Assembly (NCBI GenBank): GCA_051650105.1
Contig: JBOFIJ010000022.1
Coordinates: 1-45,535, forward strand
Direction of reading: 5' to 3'
Length of the DNA: 45,535 nt
From: CAMWXW01 sp051650105
Lineage (GTDB): Bacteria; Desulfobacterota; Desulfovibrionia; Desulfovibrionales; Desulfovibrionaceae
Shown: positions 16,956-27,031 of the stretch, one piece after another
How positions within the stretch are numbered: the stretch's first letter is position 1
Layout of the letters: every line of letters starts with the position of its first letter
Program-made: the position numbers and the translations under genes
Notes under the pieces: model-generated
The model's input: the letters and a program-made list of their open reading frames with translations, nothing else
Told to the model about the DNA's origin: nothing
Databases searched by the model: none

Positions 16956-18941
16956 CTATTTTACTATTGTCCCAGCAATACTACTCTTATCTGGTCCTAT
17001 TAATGCCAAACTATCTTTTGTTTTTGCTGCCAATATCATACCTTGTGATACAACACCACATACTGTTCTTGGCTCCAAATTCGTTATAACCACCACCTGT
17101 TTATTGATAAGCTCTTCTAAACTATAGTGTTCTGCTATTCCAGATACTATTTGTCTTTCTTTTGCTTCCCCAACATCTACAAGCAGGCGTAATAGTGTAT
17201 CTGTTTTTGCTATATGCTCTACCTCTTTTACTATTCCAATTTTCACTTCTGCACTCATAAAAGCATCTAAAGAAATATAATTCATGGCCGCGTCATTGGT
17301 CATTGATGTTTGTTCTACACAAATTTCTTTTTCTGATACAGATTTCTTCGAAATATCATCATCCCTTTCACGCTCTTGTTGTACTTTTTTTCCCGATGCT
17401 ATTCCCATTTTTTCTTCCCATAATTGCCTAGGAAATAAATTTGCCGAAGGAGCCAGAATATTTCCAACATCCAATAAACCCCATGATGTCCCTTCATACT
17501 TTAATGAAATACATTCCAATGAAGAAATCCCTAATAAAGCCAACATTGTCCTCGCAGTGCTTGGCATTATTGGCAATAACGCAATACTTATTTTACGTAA
17601 TGATTCAAGAACGGTATACAAAACAGTTTGCACCCTTCCTATTTTGCCCTCTTTATGAAGATTCCATGGCGCTTGTGTATCTATATACTTATTTAGTATC
17701 CCAATACCCACCCATAATGATTCTAATGCTCTTGAAGGCTCCACATTTTCAAAATAATCCTGGTATCTTTTAATAGAATCTTTTACACAATAAATAATTT
17801 CTTCATCATCTTTTATATATTCTGTAGCCTCTGGCACACAAGATGAAACATACTTATTTGCCATTCCTAAAGCCCTACTAAATAAATTACCAAGATCATT
17901 AGCCAAATCTGCTATTATACGGTTACTTAACAATTCATCTGTATAATTTGAATCTGAACCAAAACGCATCTCTCGCATTAAAAAATAACGAATAGCATCT
18001 AAACCATATTCCTGTATAAGGAGCAATGGATCTATTACATTTCCTATACTCTTCGACATCTTAGTATTTCGCACAACCCAATACCCATGAACGCATATTT
18101 TCTTAAAAATAGGATATTCCGCAGCACGTAAGATACATGGCCAAAAAACTGTGTGAGGCTTTAGAATATCTTTTGCTATAAGATGATGTGCATTTGCCCA
18201 CAACTCATCTTTGTCTTCCCTTTTTTCTATCCCAGAAAGATAATTTAATAGCGCATCAAACCACACATAACACACATAAGAAGAATCAAAAGGTAATTCT
18301 ACACCCCATGTTAAACGATCTTTTGGGCGAGAAATACATAAATCCTCCAATTCCCCAAGCTCCAACAAAGAAAGAACTTCTGTTCTATATTGATCTGGCT
18401 CTATTAATTCTGGGTTATTGGCAATGTATTCCTTTAGCCATTCCACATACTTTGACATTTTGAAAAAGTAATTCTTTTCTGTTATGTATTCCGCTTTACT
18501 TTTGTGCTGTGGACATACTCCAGATTCTAGCTCTTTTTCTGCATAAAATCGCTCACACCCATAGCAGTAATAACCACCATATTCACCAAAATAGATATCC
18601 CCTTTATCGTATACCTTTTGCAATATATCTTGCACAAAATCCTTATGCTCTTTGTCTGTTGTGCGAATAAAATGAGAATATTCTACATCTAGTTTCACCC
18701 ATAGCTTCTTATATTCCTCTGTTATCGTATCTGCCAATTCTTGGGGAGTAATACCTTCTCTAGATGCTGTCTTTACAATCTTCTCTCCATGTTCGTCTGT
18801 TCCTGTTAAAAAAAAACTCTTTTCTCCCATAAGAAGATGATACCTATTGAGGACATCTGCTATTATAGAAGTATATGCATGCCCGATATGAGGCCTTGCA
18901 TTAACATAATAAATTGGAGTCGTTATATAAAATGTACCCAT
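16956..18941 (-). CDS. metG: Methionyl-tRNA synthetase with C-terminal tRNA-binding domain
   Basis: Charges tRNA-Met. The 661-residue class I enzyme has the HIGH-type motif HIGHAYT near residue 18, a single CxxC/CxxH knuckle (CYGC...CPQH, about 125-145), the KMSKSIGN loop near 300, an anticodon-binding helical domain, and a fused OB-fold tRNA-binding domain at the C terminus (about 555-661, FMSAEVKIGIVKEVEHI). A low-complexity linker joins the last domain. It starts 20 bases after coaD and is co-transcribed with it. Confidence 0.97.
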   Translation of the reverse strand: MGTFYITTPIYYVNARPHIGHAYTSIIADVLNRYHLLMGEKSFFLTGTDEHGEKIVKTASREGITPQELADTITEEYKKLWVKLDVEYSHFIRTTDKEHKDFVQDILQKVYDKGDIYFGEYGGYYCYGCERFYAEKELESGVCPQHKSKAEYITEKNYFFKMSKYVEWLKEYIANNPELIEPDQYRTEVLSLLELGELEDLCISRPKDRLTWGVELPFDSSYVCYVWFDALLNYLSGIEKREDKDELWANAHHLIAKDILKPHTVFWPCILRAAEYPIFKKICVHGYWVVRNTKMSKSIGNVIDPLLLIQEYGLDAIRYFLMREMRFGSDSNYTDELLSNRIIADLANDLGNLFSRALGMANKYVSSCVPEATEYIKDDEEIIYCVKDSIKRYQDYFENVEPSRALESLWVGIGILNKYIDTQAPWNLHKEGKIGRVQTVLYTVLESLRKISIALLPIMPSTARTMLALLGISSLECISLKYEGTSWGLLDVGNILAPSANLFPRQLWEEKMGIASGKKVQQERERDDDISKKSVSEKEICVEQTSMTNDAAMNYISLDAFMSAEVKIGIVKEVEHIAKTDTLLRLLVDVGEAKERQIVSGIAEHYSLEELINKQVVVITNLEPRTVCGVVSQGMILAAKTKDSLALIGPDKSSIAGTIVK

Positions 18942-18961
18942 TCTTTTTCACATCTACCCTT

Positions 18962-19456
18962 TTATATAGTATCTTTATTCAATAAACGCTCTTTTAATTT
19001 ATTTTCCACATGTTTTGGAACACAATTTGAAATATCTGCCCCAAGCCTACTTGCGCTTTTTACCATACTAGAACTCACAAATAAATATTGATAGTCTGTC
19101 ATAAAAAAGAGTGTTTGGATAGAGCTATCTAAATTAGAATTAAATAAAGCTAATTGAAATTCATAATCAAAATCTGCCGTTGCTCGTAAACCACGTATAA
19201 TAACATTAGATCCCTTTTCTTTTGCATATTCTACCAATAAACCAGAGAAAGCCTCCACTATAACAGATGGCATAGTCATGAATGTTTCTTGCAACATACC
19301 ACAGCGCTCATCTATGGAAAAAATCTCTTTTTTTTCTGTTTGAACAGCGACAGCCACAATAACTATATCAAAAACAGATATTGCTCTTTCAACAATACTT
19401 TTGTGTCCATTTGTTACTGGGTCAAACGTGCCAGGATAAATTGCTATTGAGGACAT
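18962..19456 (-). CDS. coaD: Phosphopantetheine adenylyltransferase
   Basis: Penultimate step of coenzyme A synthesis: ATP plus 4'-phosphopantetheine gives dephospho-CoA. The 164-residue protein has YPGTFDPVTNGHKSIVERA at the N terminus (TxGH nucleotidyltransferase motif), IIRGLRATADFDYEFQLALFN and a C-terminal SSSMVKSASRLGADIS in place of the more usual SSTxVRE. A GGTGG site lies 5 bases before the ATG. First gene of a coaD-metG pair. Confidence 0.95.
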   Translation of the reverse strand: MSSIAIYPGTFDPVTNGHKSIVERAISVFDIVIVAVAVQTEKKEIFSIDERCGMLQETFMTMPSVIVEAFSGLLVEYAKEKGSNVIIRGLRATADFDYEFQLALFNSNLDSSIQTLFFMTDYQYLFVSSSMVKSASRLGADISNCVPKHVENKLKERLLNKDTI

Positions 19457-19664
19457 TATTCCACCGCAATCAGAATTTCTTAATACCGCATTCTACTTTA
19501 TTCCATTTTGGAACACAAGAAATAAATATAATTCCACCAATAACGTTTTATTAAAAAAATGAGTAAAGATTTTTATATAATTGTGCGATAGAATATAATA
19601 GCTATTATAGCAGAGTATCAAACAATAGCTTTTACTTATTATAGAGCACAAAGGTATTTTTCTC

Positions 19665-22175
19665 ATGACACATACTTCATCTAACACTATATCACCCACA
19701 CGTATTGATAGTACTTTTTTCCCAAAAAGTACATCATCACTTATATCTCGACATGGTATAACAAAGGGAATGAACTTACAATTATCACATAATAAAAGTT
19801 CTGGTTTTGGTGAGTCTTGCGCCACTTCCCCACATGTTGAATTTACATATATGGCTCTTAACCCATGGAAATTTAATAATATCACAATTCAAGGACAATC
19901 TGAAAGTTTTATGCGTTTACAGGAGATATATTCCGAATACCATCGTTATTACAATACTGAAGAAGAATGTATTTTTCATTTAACAAAATTACTTTATGTC
20001 ACGCTGGATACGTTTACGAGAAGAGAAAGGCTACATATCATTGATAAATTGGTCAATACAGGTCTTCTTTCTTTATGCTGGAATAATCACACCATAATTG
20101 TCACTCACTCTGATGAATTAACATTTTCTGTTCATCTTCTTGGAAAAGAATTACACAAAATATCATTTGCAGAAAAAAAAGAATGTATCTCGAATATATT
20201 CTTTTACCTTGCTGAGGGGGAATATGTTCCATTATTAAAAGAAATTCTTCTTTTCTCACGGCAAGAATCCATTGATTATACCGAGTTCTTAACTATCGTA
20301 GATAATACCCGCAAGGAACTTCCTCCTGCTCTTTCCGATGAACTTTTAAGTGGCTGTATCGATAAAAAAATTCTCGTATTATCTAATACACTCCTCTCTC
20401 TTATTGCTATTGTGCCAGAGGAAAAACAAATCCTTTTTGAAAAAATGCACTATATTCTTTCTGCCATACGGACACCCATACTAGAACATGCTGGGCTCTT
20501 CGATCCACCACCAAGTGTATTGCTTTCTCAATTAGATATCGACTGGAATCTTCTTGTTTGTTTTGGAGAAAATACTCTTTTACCTATTCCATATGCTCTT
20601 GGAAATGGCATACTGCGTTTTATACATATTATAGAAACAGTACAGGGTTCTATTATAGAAGAAAAAAGTATCCTTTGGTTATTAAGCTCTATAGAATTGT
20701 TCATTGATGCTGTCAGCCTCGAATACGAACAATACCTTTCCCATTTCTTTTCCTCTATTTTAAAAAATATACCTATCGCCACTTTAGAAAAAACGTGGGA
20801 AAGGATGCACCAAGAGGACTATGAAAAACTCTTTGCTACTTTTACGTTTGCTAATAGTCATGTAAATAATACTGCTTGCCAAAGAATATATCTTTTTCTT
20901 GTCTCTTTTCGTAATACACTCTCCTCTTTATTAACAGAACAATCTCAAGAAAAACTCGTCTATACAACACTCTTTGAAATTGATGAACATTGTCTCTCTA
21001 TTCTTTCTCGCTATGATATTCTTGTGGAAGAAGTATATTTACTACATAGAATGAAGGAATTACTTGCTGTGCTGAATAATAATGTCTCCTTTCATACAAT
21101 AGAAAAAGATTTTTTTGCTACTATTTCTGCTTGCGGAGAACAATATTACAAAGCACTACAACAATCTTCTATTAATAAGAAAGATAAAAGACAACAAGAA
21201 AATTGGGCAACCTCACTTTTACATAGAATAATACATAGTTTCGAAAACATTGATAAAGACAGTATTGCTTCTCATTTACAAAGCAAAGAATATCTATTAT
21301 TCGAAGAAAAACATCCCTTTCTTCAATCTCATACCCTTGAAAGCACATGGTTTGGATCCTGGCTTATTCTGTCTGTTCTTAAGCAATATGCTCTTAACAC
21401 AGCGCCACCTTCTTCAAAAATACTGACAACATATTCACACAATCCTAGAACAATATTTGAGCGACGTGCCTCTTTTTCTGAAACAAAAGTTCCCGTAAAA
21501 AACATTATCCCTCAGGCAATAAATGGAAAGAGTTTTGCTCAATTTGCGAAAAAATGTACTGAAAGTTCAAAAGGAATACATTTTGTGCAAAAAAATCTTG
21601 CTACAATGAATGTTTCACAAGATGTTCTTGTTAATACGTATCTGCGAATTGCTGTGCAGAACAAACTTATTTCTTCTGAAGAGGCTACAGAAATATATAC
21701 GAATCTTAAAAATACAGAAGGTGTTGATATCCCTTTATTTAAAGTAAATTTATCGAATACAATACAACTTAAAGGGCACCTCCATGAATTACGAATGGCG
21801 TCCACAGCTTCTTTATTTGGTTTTAATATCCACGCTATGAATAAAATTTATCAAGTTCAGGAAGAGAATAAACAGTATGAAGTTGATATTCTGATGAAAA
21901 AATACGATAGACTCATTGGTATCGAAGTGAAAGACCTTGCAGATAGTAGAGGCACAAATTTTAAAGATATTCTTGATGGAGTGAAAAAAATGGGGGCTTT
22001 TAAACGATATCAAGGAGATGCCACTATGCTCTCTATACTTACTCAATCTGGTAGACCTCCTGTGAATGATAAATTTAATATTTTACACTCAACAGCACTT
22101 TCTCTTGGTGTGGAAGTTCTTTATGGTGGAATACGAGAACAACTTTTACAAATAGATGCTTTAGCAAATTCTTAG
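19665..22175 (+). CDS. Large orphan protein with C-terminal PD-(D/E)XK nuclease signature
   Basis: An 836-residue protein I cannot assign to a named family. The first 680 residues are mostly predicted-helical with no clear motif or membrane segment; the first 40 are Ser/Thr-rich. The last 135 residues look like a restriction-endonuclease fold: E708 in a helix (HELRMASTASLFGF), D741 in YEVDILM, and E754-x-K756 in LIGIEVKDL, spaced D-x12-E-x-K, followed by helices and a short strand. All core residues are kept, so activity is possible. An AAAGG site precedes the ATG. It is a single gene, divergent from coaD, with no methylase or partner nearby. Role (repair, defence or secreted effector) unknown. 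Confidence 0.75.
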   Translation: MTHTSSNTISPTRIDSTFFPKSTSSLISRHGITKGMNLQLSHNKSSGFGESCATSPHVEFTYMALNPWKFNNITIQGQSESFMRLQEIYSEYHRYYNTEEECIFHLTKLLYVTLDTFTRRERLHIIDKLVNTGLLSLCWNNHTIIVTHSDELTFSVHLLGKELHKISFAEKKECISNIFFYLAEGEYVPLLKEILLFSRQESIDYTEFLTIVDNTRKELPPALSDELLSGCIDKKILVLSNTLLSLIAIVPEEKQILFEKMHYILSAIRTPILEHAGLFDPPPSVLLSQLDIDWNLLVCFGENTLLPIPYALGNGILRFIHIIETVQGSIIEEKSILWLLSSIELFIDAVSLEYEQYLSHFFSSILKNIPIATLEKTWERMHQEDYEKLFATFTFANSHVNNTACQRIYLFLVSFRNTLSSLLTEQSQEKLVYTTLFEIDEHCLSILSRYDILVEEVYLLHRMKELLAVLNNNVSFHTIEKDFFATISACGEQYYKALQQSSINKKDKRQQENWATSLLHRIIHSFENIDKDSIASHLQSKEYLLFEEKHPFLQSHTLESTWFGSWLILSVLKQYALNTAPPSSKILTTYSHNPRTIFERRASFSETKVPVKNIIPQAINGKSFAQFAKKCTESSKGIHFVQKNLATMNVSQDVLVNTYLRIAVQNKLISSEEATEIYTNLKNTEGVDIPLFKVNLSNTIQLKGHLHELRMASTASLFGFNIHAMNKIYQVQEENKQYEVDILMKKYDRLIGIEVKDLADSRGTNFKDILDGVKKMGAFKRYQGDATMLSILTQSGRPPVNDKFNILHSTALSLGVEVLYGGIREQLLQIDALANS

Positions 22176-22692
22176 AAAATATATAAACAAAACAATATGT
22201 AAAGCACACAATATTTTCACACTATTATGGACATATAAATAAACATTACCCAGTTTTACACTCTGTGTTATTACACTATAGTGAATATAATAATACATCA
22301 CTCTCTTTCTCACCATACGATACATTTTTTAGAAAAATAAGATTATTCCACATAAATACATAACGTTCTTTTCTTACAATATATTCTTTTCTTAAACTCA
22401 AAAAACCTTGCACCTTACACAATACTGCTTATACTACTCTGTACTATCTCTAGTTTTATACGTGCGATACTCTTTACCAAATTTATTCTATCTTATTGTT
22501 AAATTAAGTACGATAACAATATATTTATCGCTCTATATATTTTCGTTTTTTCCGCATATACCTATCCCTGTCAATATTTTTTTATTACCTCACTCGTGCT
22601 CCATTATTATTGACATAGCATATTGTTCGTGATAGACCTCGTTCTGCTCGCTAAAGTACATATAACTATTATTGACAAGGAACATATATTCT
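22176..22692. other. Intergenic region
   Basis: About 515 AT-rich bases between the orphan nuclease-like gene and the U32 gene. A TTGACA at 22610-22615 could be a -35 box for the U32 gene but has only a poor -10 partner (TAGACC after 17 bases). I see nothing else; the 74-codon frame at 22408-22632 looks random. Confidence 0.4.
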
Positions 22693-24636
22693 ATGATTCA
22701 AAAACCTGTTGAAATTATCGCTCCTGCAGTAAATATGGAAACCTTCCTTGTTGCACTTTCCGCTGGCGCAAATGCAATTTTTTTAGGATTACAACATTCT
22801 TCTGCACGCATGAAAACTCAGAATTTTTCTTCTACAGACCTCGCTCAAGCTATTGATCTTGCACACACACATAATACAAAGGTGTACCTTGCCATTAATA
22901 GCCTTGTTAAAGCAAATGATATTCAATCTGTCGCAAACCTTATTTCACGAACCATTAAAAATACTCCACCAGACGCTTTTATTATTCAAGACCTTGGCAT
23001 TATTCCCATTGCAAGAGACGCAGGATTTATAGGAGAATTTCATCTTTCCACACTTGCAAATATCGGCCACATAAATACGATTCAACAAACTGCTACCCTT
23101 GATATCCATCGTGTTATTTTACCACAAGAAAGCTATTTAGAAGAATTACAAAGCCTCAATACTCTTTGTCCAGATTCTATCGATCTTGAACTCTTTGTGC
23201 ACAGAGCTCCTTGCAATATTGTATCTGGAAAATGGTATTGGCCTAGTTGTCTAAGAGGAAAAAGTAACGTTAAGGAACAATACATACAGCCCTGTAAAAG
23301 AATGTATAGTCATGGAAAAAAATCTGCACAAGCCTTCTCTAGTTTTGATTTTTCCCTTGAAACTATTGTTAATGACATCCTTCCCCTTAAGAAAATTAGT
23401 TCTTGGAAAATTGAAGGAAGAAAAAACAATGCTCACTATATTTACCACGCCACTAAAGCATATGTTCTTCTGCGAGATTATCCAGAAGACCCCAAAGCAA
23501 AAAAAGAAGCACATAGACTACTTGAACTTGCTATAAACCTTACTACCACCAATGCTCTGATAAAAACGACAAAAAACAATACTCCCATAGACAATAAATC
23601 TCAAACCAATATAGCCTTATTAATTGGTAAGGTATTCCCTAAAAATGGTACATTCCTTCTCGAAACTACAAAAGAACTCTTTCCTCTAGATTTGCTACAT
23701 GTAGGGTACAAAGATGAAGCGTGGCACACAACTATTCCCATAAGGAAAAATATAAAAGTGGGCGCAACACTTTCTATTCGTTTCACTTCAAAAAAGCTTC
23801 CATCAAAACCAGTTAATGCCTTTTTAATAGAGAGAAAAAGTCTCGCCCTTCGAAAGGAAGTTGCTCTATGGCAAGGAAAATTAGATCATATCCCACGAAT
23901 TATTCCCTCTTCTATACATTATTCTCCCCCTCTACCAAAGCCAAAACACTATTCTTCTTTACCCACTATGTCTCTACAAAGTGTATTACCGATAGGAAAA
24001 GCAAATAAAGCTTCAGGGCTTTCTCTTTGGGTATCTCAAAGAACAGTTAAGGAAATATCTCGCACTATCGTTCCAAAAATTCACTGGTGGCTCCCACCTG
24101 TTATTTGGCATGATGAAGAAAATTCCTTTAAAAGACTTCTTGCCACACTCATAAAGAATGGTGCAACACATTTTGTTTGTAACGATATTTTTCAATATAG
24201 CATGCTTCCTCAACATGCATCGTACATTGCTGGCCCCTTTTGTAATATTGCCAATGCCAGTACCTTAGAATGTATACAAAACTTGGGATATGAAGGAGCC
24301 ATTGTTAGTCCGGAGCTTTCTAAAGAAGAACTTCTCTCACTTGTTCAACAAAGTCCTTTGCCATTAGGTTTTGTGACAAAAGGCTTCTTTCCCGTTGGAA
24401 TTACACGTCTTTCTCCTCAAGGAATTTTCTCTAAAAATACCTTTGTAAGTGAGAAAGGTGAATCCTTTTGGATAAAACGTCATGGAAGCACCGTTTGGTA
24501 TTATCCAGCTTTGGAAATAGACCTTTCTGGAACAGAAAAAGAGCTCACAAAAGCTGGCTTTTCCTTTTATGTTCACACTGTCGAACATGCTCCCAAAAAT
24601 AGTACCATTACAAAAAGACAACGTACTCTTAATTAA
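22693..24636 (+). CDS. Peptidase U32 family protein (RNA hydroxylase-like)
   Basis: The 647-residue length and N-terminal barrel (VEIIAPAVNMETFLVALSAGANAIFLG) fit long U32 proteins such as RlhA, which modify RNA with an Fe-S centre; older annotations call them collagenase-like proteases. The signature region reads LELFVHRAPC (C174), then SGKWYWPSC (C186) and IQPC (C201). From memory of the family, cysteines are usual at positions matching W181 and Y197, so two of the usual metal-ligand Cys may be missing here. SWKIEGRKNNAHYIYHATKAY follows. I chose ATG 22693 with AAGGA upstream; the TTG at 22672 is less likely. Exact substrate unknown. Confidence 0.8.
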   Translation: MIQKPVEIIAPAVNMETFLVALSAGANAIFLGLQHSSARMKTQNFSSTDLAQAIDLAHTHNTKVYLAINSLVKANDIQSVANLISRTIKNTPPDAFIIQDLGIIPIARDAGFIGEFHLSTLANIGHINTIQQTATLDIHRVILPQESYLEELQSLNTLCPDSIDLELFVHRAPCNIVSGKWYWPSCLRGKSNVKEQYIQPCKRMYSHGKKSAQAFSSFDFSLETIVNDILPLKKISSWKIEGRKNNAHYIYHATKAYVLLRDYPEDPKAKKEAHRLLELAINLTTTNALIKTTKNNTPIDNKSQTNIALLIGKVFPKNGTFLLETTKELFPLDLLHVGYKDEAWHTTIPIRKNIKVGATLSIRFTSKKLPSKPVNAFLIERKSLALRKEVALWQGKLDHIPRIIPSSIHYSPPLPKPKHYSSLPTMSLQSVLPIGKANKASGLSLWVSQRTVKEISRTIVPKIHWWLPPVIWHDEENSFKRLLATLIKNGATHFVCNDIFQYSMLPQHASYIAGPFCNIANASTLECIQNLGYEGAIVSPELSKEELLSLVQQSPLPLGFVTKGFFPVGITRLSPQGIFSKNTFVSEKGESFWIKRHGSTVWYYPALEIDLSGTEKELTKAGFSFYVHTVEHAPKNSTITKRQRTLN

Positions 24637-25682
24637 AATTTAAACACATTATAAATAGAGAGTATAGTAAAATTTATATTGGTAAAAGCATTTGGCACAA
24701 TAAGAACAACAGATTGTATACAACCGACATACTTTTTTACTCTACTAAAAAAATGGAAAAGCTATACACAACACTCGACATTAATAATAGTAAAAAATAC
24801 AAAAGAAACACCCCCTTATAGTCATTATCTTGCGTACATATTTTTTTAGTAGAGTAAATTATTCTGCTTTGCAATGTAAACAAAGTAGCATATTCATAAT
24901 TCCTTTATTATATTCTTGTATTAAATCTAGTGTATTTCCACGCTATTAAAAAACATAACCCGTGTTCTTCATATTCCAATTGCTACTCCCTTTTTCAATA
25001 TGCTATATGTGATTTTACTCTCTACGACAATTCTATAAGAATAAGCTTCCTATAAATATACTTTTATACAATAGTGCTTTCTTCACTAAAAAATATTTTC
25101 TTTCTTCACTCCATTTTTACAAAAATACACTTTAGTACTATGGTGGAACAGACTCTATTATTATATATAACTGGCTATATTACTATGTTAGCCACAATGC
25201 TCGTATCTCCTCTTAATAGCTATTTATTTTCATAAAGCTATACTCCCTCCATTCACCATTACTTTTTCTTTTTATCGTATTATTACTATCTATACAATAC
25301 GATGCTTACTCACACAGTAAAATATTATTGGGTAAAAAAATATGTCTCTTAGAAATAACACGTTGATAACACATCTCATTTATACGAAGCGATGTATATA
25401 AGAAAAAATTTTTTATTTTGTATATAACAACAAGCACTAGATAAATGCTTTTGTAAAACAATAATAAAATAACACTATTGAAATGCTAGCTGATAAAAAC
25501 AAAAAATAGTACTTATGTACTAAGAATATATAAGAAATACTACTGCAGAACATGTAAAATACACTTTAGTAAATAATACTTTATACTAATAAATTTTTGG
25601 AGTATATTAACTTTTTTATCACATCAAAAGTATAGAAGGACACGCTATTATTGCTTGAAGAAATGGGAGAATATAAAAACAA
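24637..25682. other. Long gene-poor region
   Basis: About 1,050 very AT-rich bases with no believable gene on either strand. It holds the 19-base inverted repeat pair at 24736-24858 (listed separately). Homopolymer runs and scattered stops in all frames suggest old, decayed sequence. Confidence 0.5.
24736..24858. repeat. 19-bp perfect inverted repeats flanking 85 bases
   Basis: TTTACTCTACTAAAAAAAT at 24736-24754 recurs as its exact reverse complement at 24840-24858. The 85 bases between contain no reading frame. The layout resembles a miniature inverted-repeat element, or one long RNA stem. I do not see target-site duplications at the edges, nor another copy in the window. Confidence 0.6.
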
Positions 25683-26471
25683 ATGAAACACAAATACACT
25701 ACTTTACAATATTTACTATTTGGATTTAAAAAAATATTTTTTAAGGTACTTTGTCTCTTCACACCATCAAAAATTTTTCGCCGTAAATTACGAAATATAA
25801 TACAAAACTCTGGAGAAAATAACAAAATAATCATTATCAAAGACGGACGTGAATATACTAACCGCTTTTTCATGGTACCAAATGGCTTAAGTATTGAGAT
25901 ACTTGGAAACAATAATACGATAAAGCTCTGGCTCCCCATGAGTATAAAAAACTCTCTTATATTCATACACGGTAATACTTCCACTATTGAAATTGGTGCT
26001 CGCAGTAAAATTAGGCATACAAGTATATATTGTGGCCAAGGAAATGAACAAGTTTGTGTTTTAGGAAAAAATACCAATATAAATGGTGCAGCATTTTATA
26101 TTGAGGGTAATACACGTTGTATAGTGGGAGATAATTGCTTATTTTCATCTAATATAACAATTCGCGCTAGTGATTCTCATTCAATTTTCGACAACAACAC
26201 ATATGAAATACTAAATAAACAAAAAAATCCACTTATTATAGGAGATAATTGCTGGATTGGATATGATGTAGGATTCACAAAAAATGCACAGATACCAAAT
26301 AACACAATAGTTGCTATGTCCTCTCTCGTATCGGGTATTTTTACAGAAGAACATACTCTTCTTGCTGGCTTCCCAGCAAAAGTAATAAAAACAAACGTGT
26401 CGTGGGATGAAAACAGCATATATCATTTTGAAAAAAGTACAATATATAGGGATATACGCGGTATCTCATAA
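25683..26471 (+). CDS. Hexapeptide-repeat acyltransferase (LbH, WbbJ-like)
   Basis: A 262-residue protein with a left-handed beta-helix pattern: repeated short strands such as IEILGNNNTIKL, IFIHGNTSTIEIGARSKI, CVLGKNTNINGAAFYIEG and CIVGDNCLFSSNITIRASD. The catalytic-type segment HSIFDNN is followed by PLIIGDNCWIGYDVGFTKNAQIPNNTIVAMSSLV, typical of O-acetyltransferases acting on surface sugars. The N terminus is basic and hydrophobic, perhaps membrane-associating. The ribosome site (GGGAGA, about 12 bases away) is weak. It sits alone between gene-poor DNA and a restriction relic, with no sugar-synthesis cluster, so its acceptor is unknown. Confidence 0.8.
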   Translation: MKHKYTTLQYLLFGFKKIFFKVLCLFTPSKIFRRKLRNIIQNSGENNKIIIIKDGREYTNRFFMVPNGLSIEILGNNNTIKLWLPMSIKNSLIFIHGNTSTIEIGARSKIRHTSIYCGQGNEQVCVLGKNTNINGAAFYIEGNTRCIVGDNCLFSSNITIRASDSHSIFDNNTYEILNKQKNPLIIGDNCWIGYDVGFTKNAQIPNNTIVAMSSLVSGIFTEEHTLLAGFPAKVIKTNVSWDENSIYHFEKSTIYRDIRGIS

Positions 26472-26599
26472 CGTTATTCCAATACCATCTCGATTATAAT
26501 TTTTTCTCTCCCAGATTTCCTCCCCCTTTTTATATCTACAAAGTAACCTCTATTATTGTGAATGCCCTAAAAACTTATTACTACGTTATCAAATATATA

Positions 26600-27031
26600 C
26601 TATGCGTTGCACTCCACAACAAAGAATTTCGAGTGCAGGGTCTTGTTTTTACTTAAATTTTTCCAATTCTTGCCATATATAATAGCGTATCCTATGCAAT
26701 AACACTCTGTAACACAAACTCTATATTCGCCCAGATCCACATAAACAGCGACACCACCTGTGAACATGCCAATCTTCTTACCTAGAAGCACAGAATAATA
26801 GTGGAATAACTACTTGCCATACTTTATAAAGTCCTCATTGCAGTGTCAGCATTCCACGAATACCAAGGGTTTACCATCTTGCATAATGACACAGTCGACC
26901 TTAACACCAACAACAATTATACACTTTGGCACAACCTTATCGGGGTTGTATATATCATACTCTAGCTCTTTTTAAAATAGTCATACAAGGGTGTGCTTAG
27001 TAATCTCCTCGGTCTTCAAATGCTCAGGCAT
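26600..27031 (-). pseudogene. Decayed HsdR N-terminal-like restriction nuclease fragment
   Basis: Reading the minus strand from ATG 27031 in one frame gives HLKTEEITKHTLV, then KELEYDIYNPDKVVPK, VDCVIMQDGKPLVFVEC, HCNED and KYGK/LFHYYSVLLGKKIGMFTGGVAVYVDLGE. This matches the N-terminal domain of type I restriction R subunits and stand-alone relatives (pattern EYDVFNP...VVPEF...VDYAI..DGKPI.LIECK). Four stops interrupt the single frame: TGA at 26981-26983, TAA at 26972-26974, TGA at 26846-26848 (where the catalytic Lys of ECK should be) and TAG at 26810-26812. There is no frameshift. The last 35 or so codons no longer resemble the family. The gene is dead; no hsdM or hsdS is nearby. Confidence 0.8.

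Noticed and set aside
22408..22632. 74-codon hydrophobic frame before the U32 gene
   Set aside because: No ribosome site and no recognisable pattern; hydrophobic frames arise easily in T-rich DNA.
25637..25686. Short leader peptide overlapping the acyltransferase start
   Set aside because: A few codons overlap the ATG as ATGA, but there is no firm start or ribosome site to support translation.
25619..26077. 152-codon minus-strand frame over the acyltransferase
   Set aside because: It is a shadow of the beta-helix gene on the plus strand, which has clear family motifs.
26846..26848. TGA read as a coded residue (Sec or Trp) in the HsdR-like frame
   Set aside because: TAA and TAG also interrupt the same frame, and TGA is used as a normal stop in other genes; decay is simpler.
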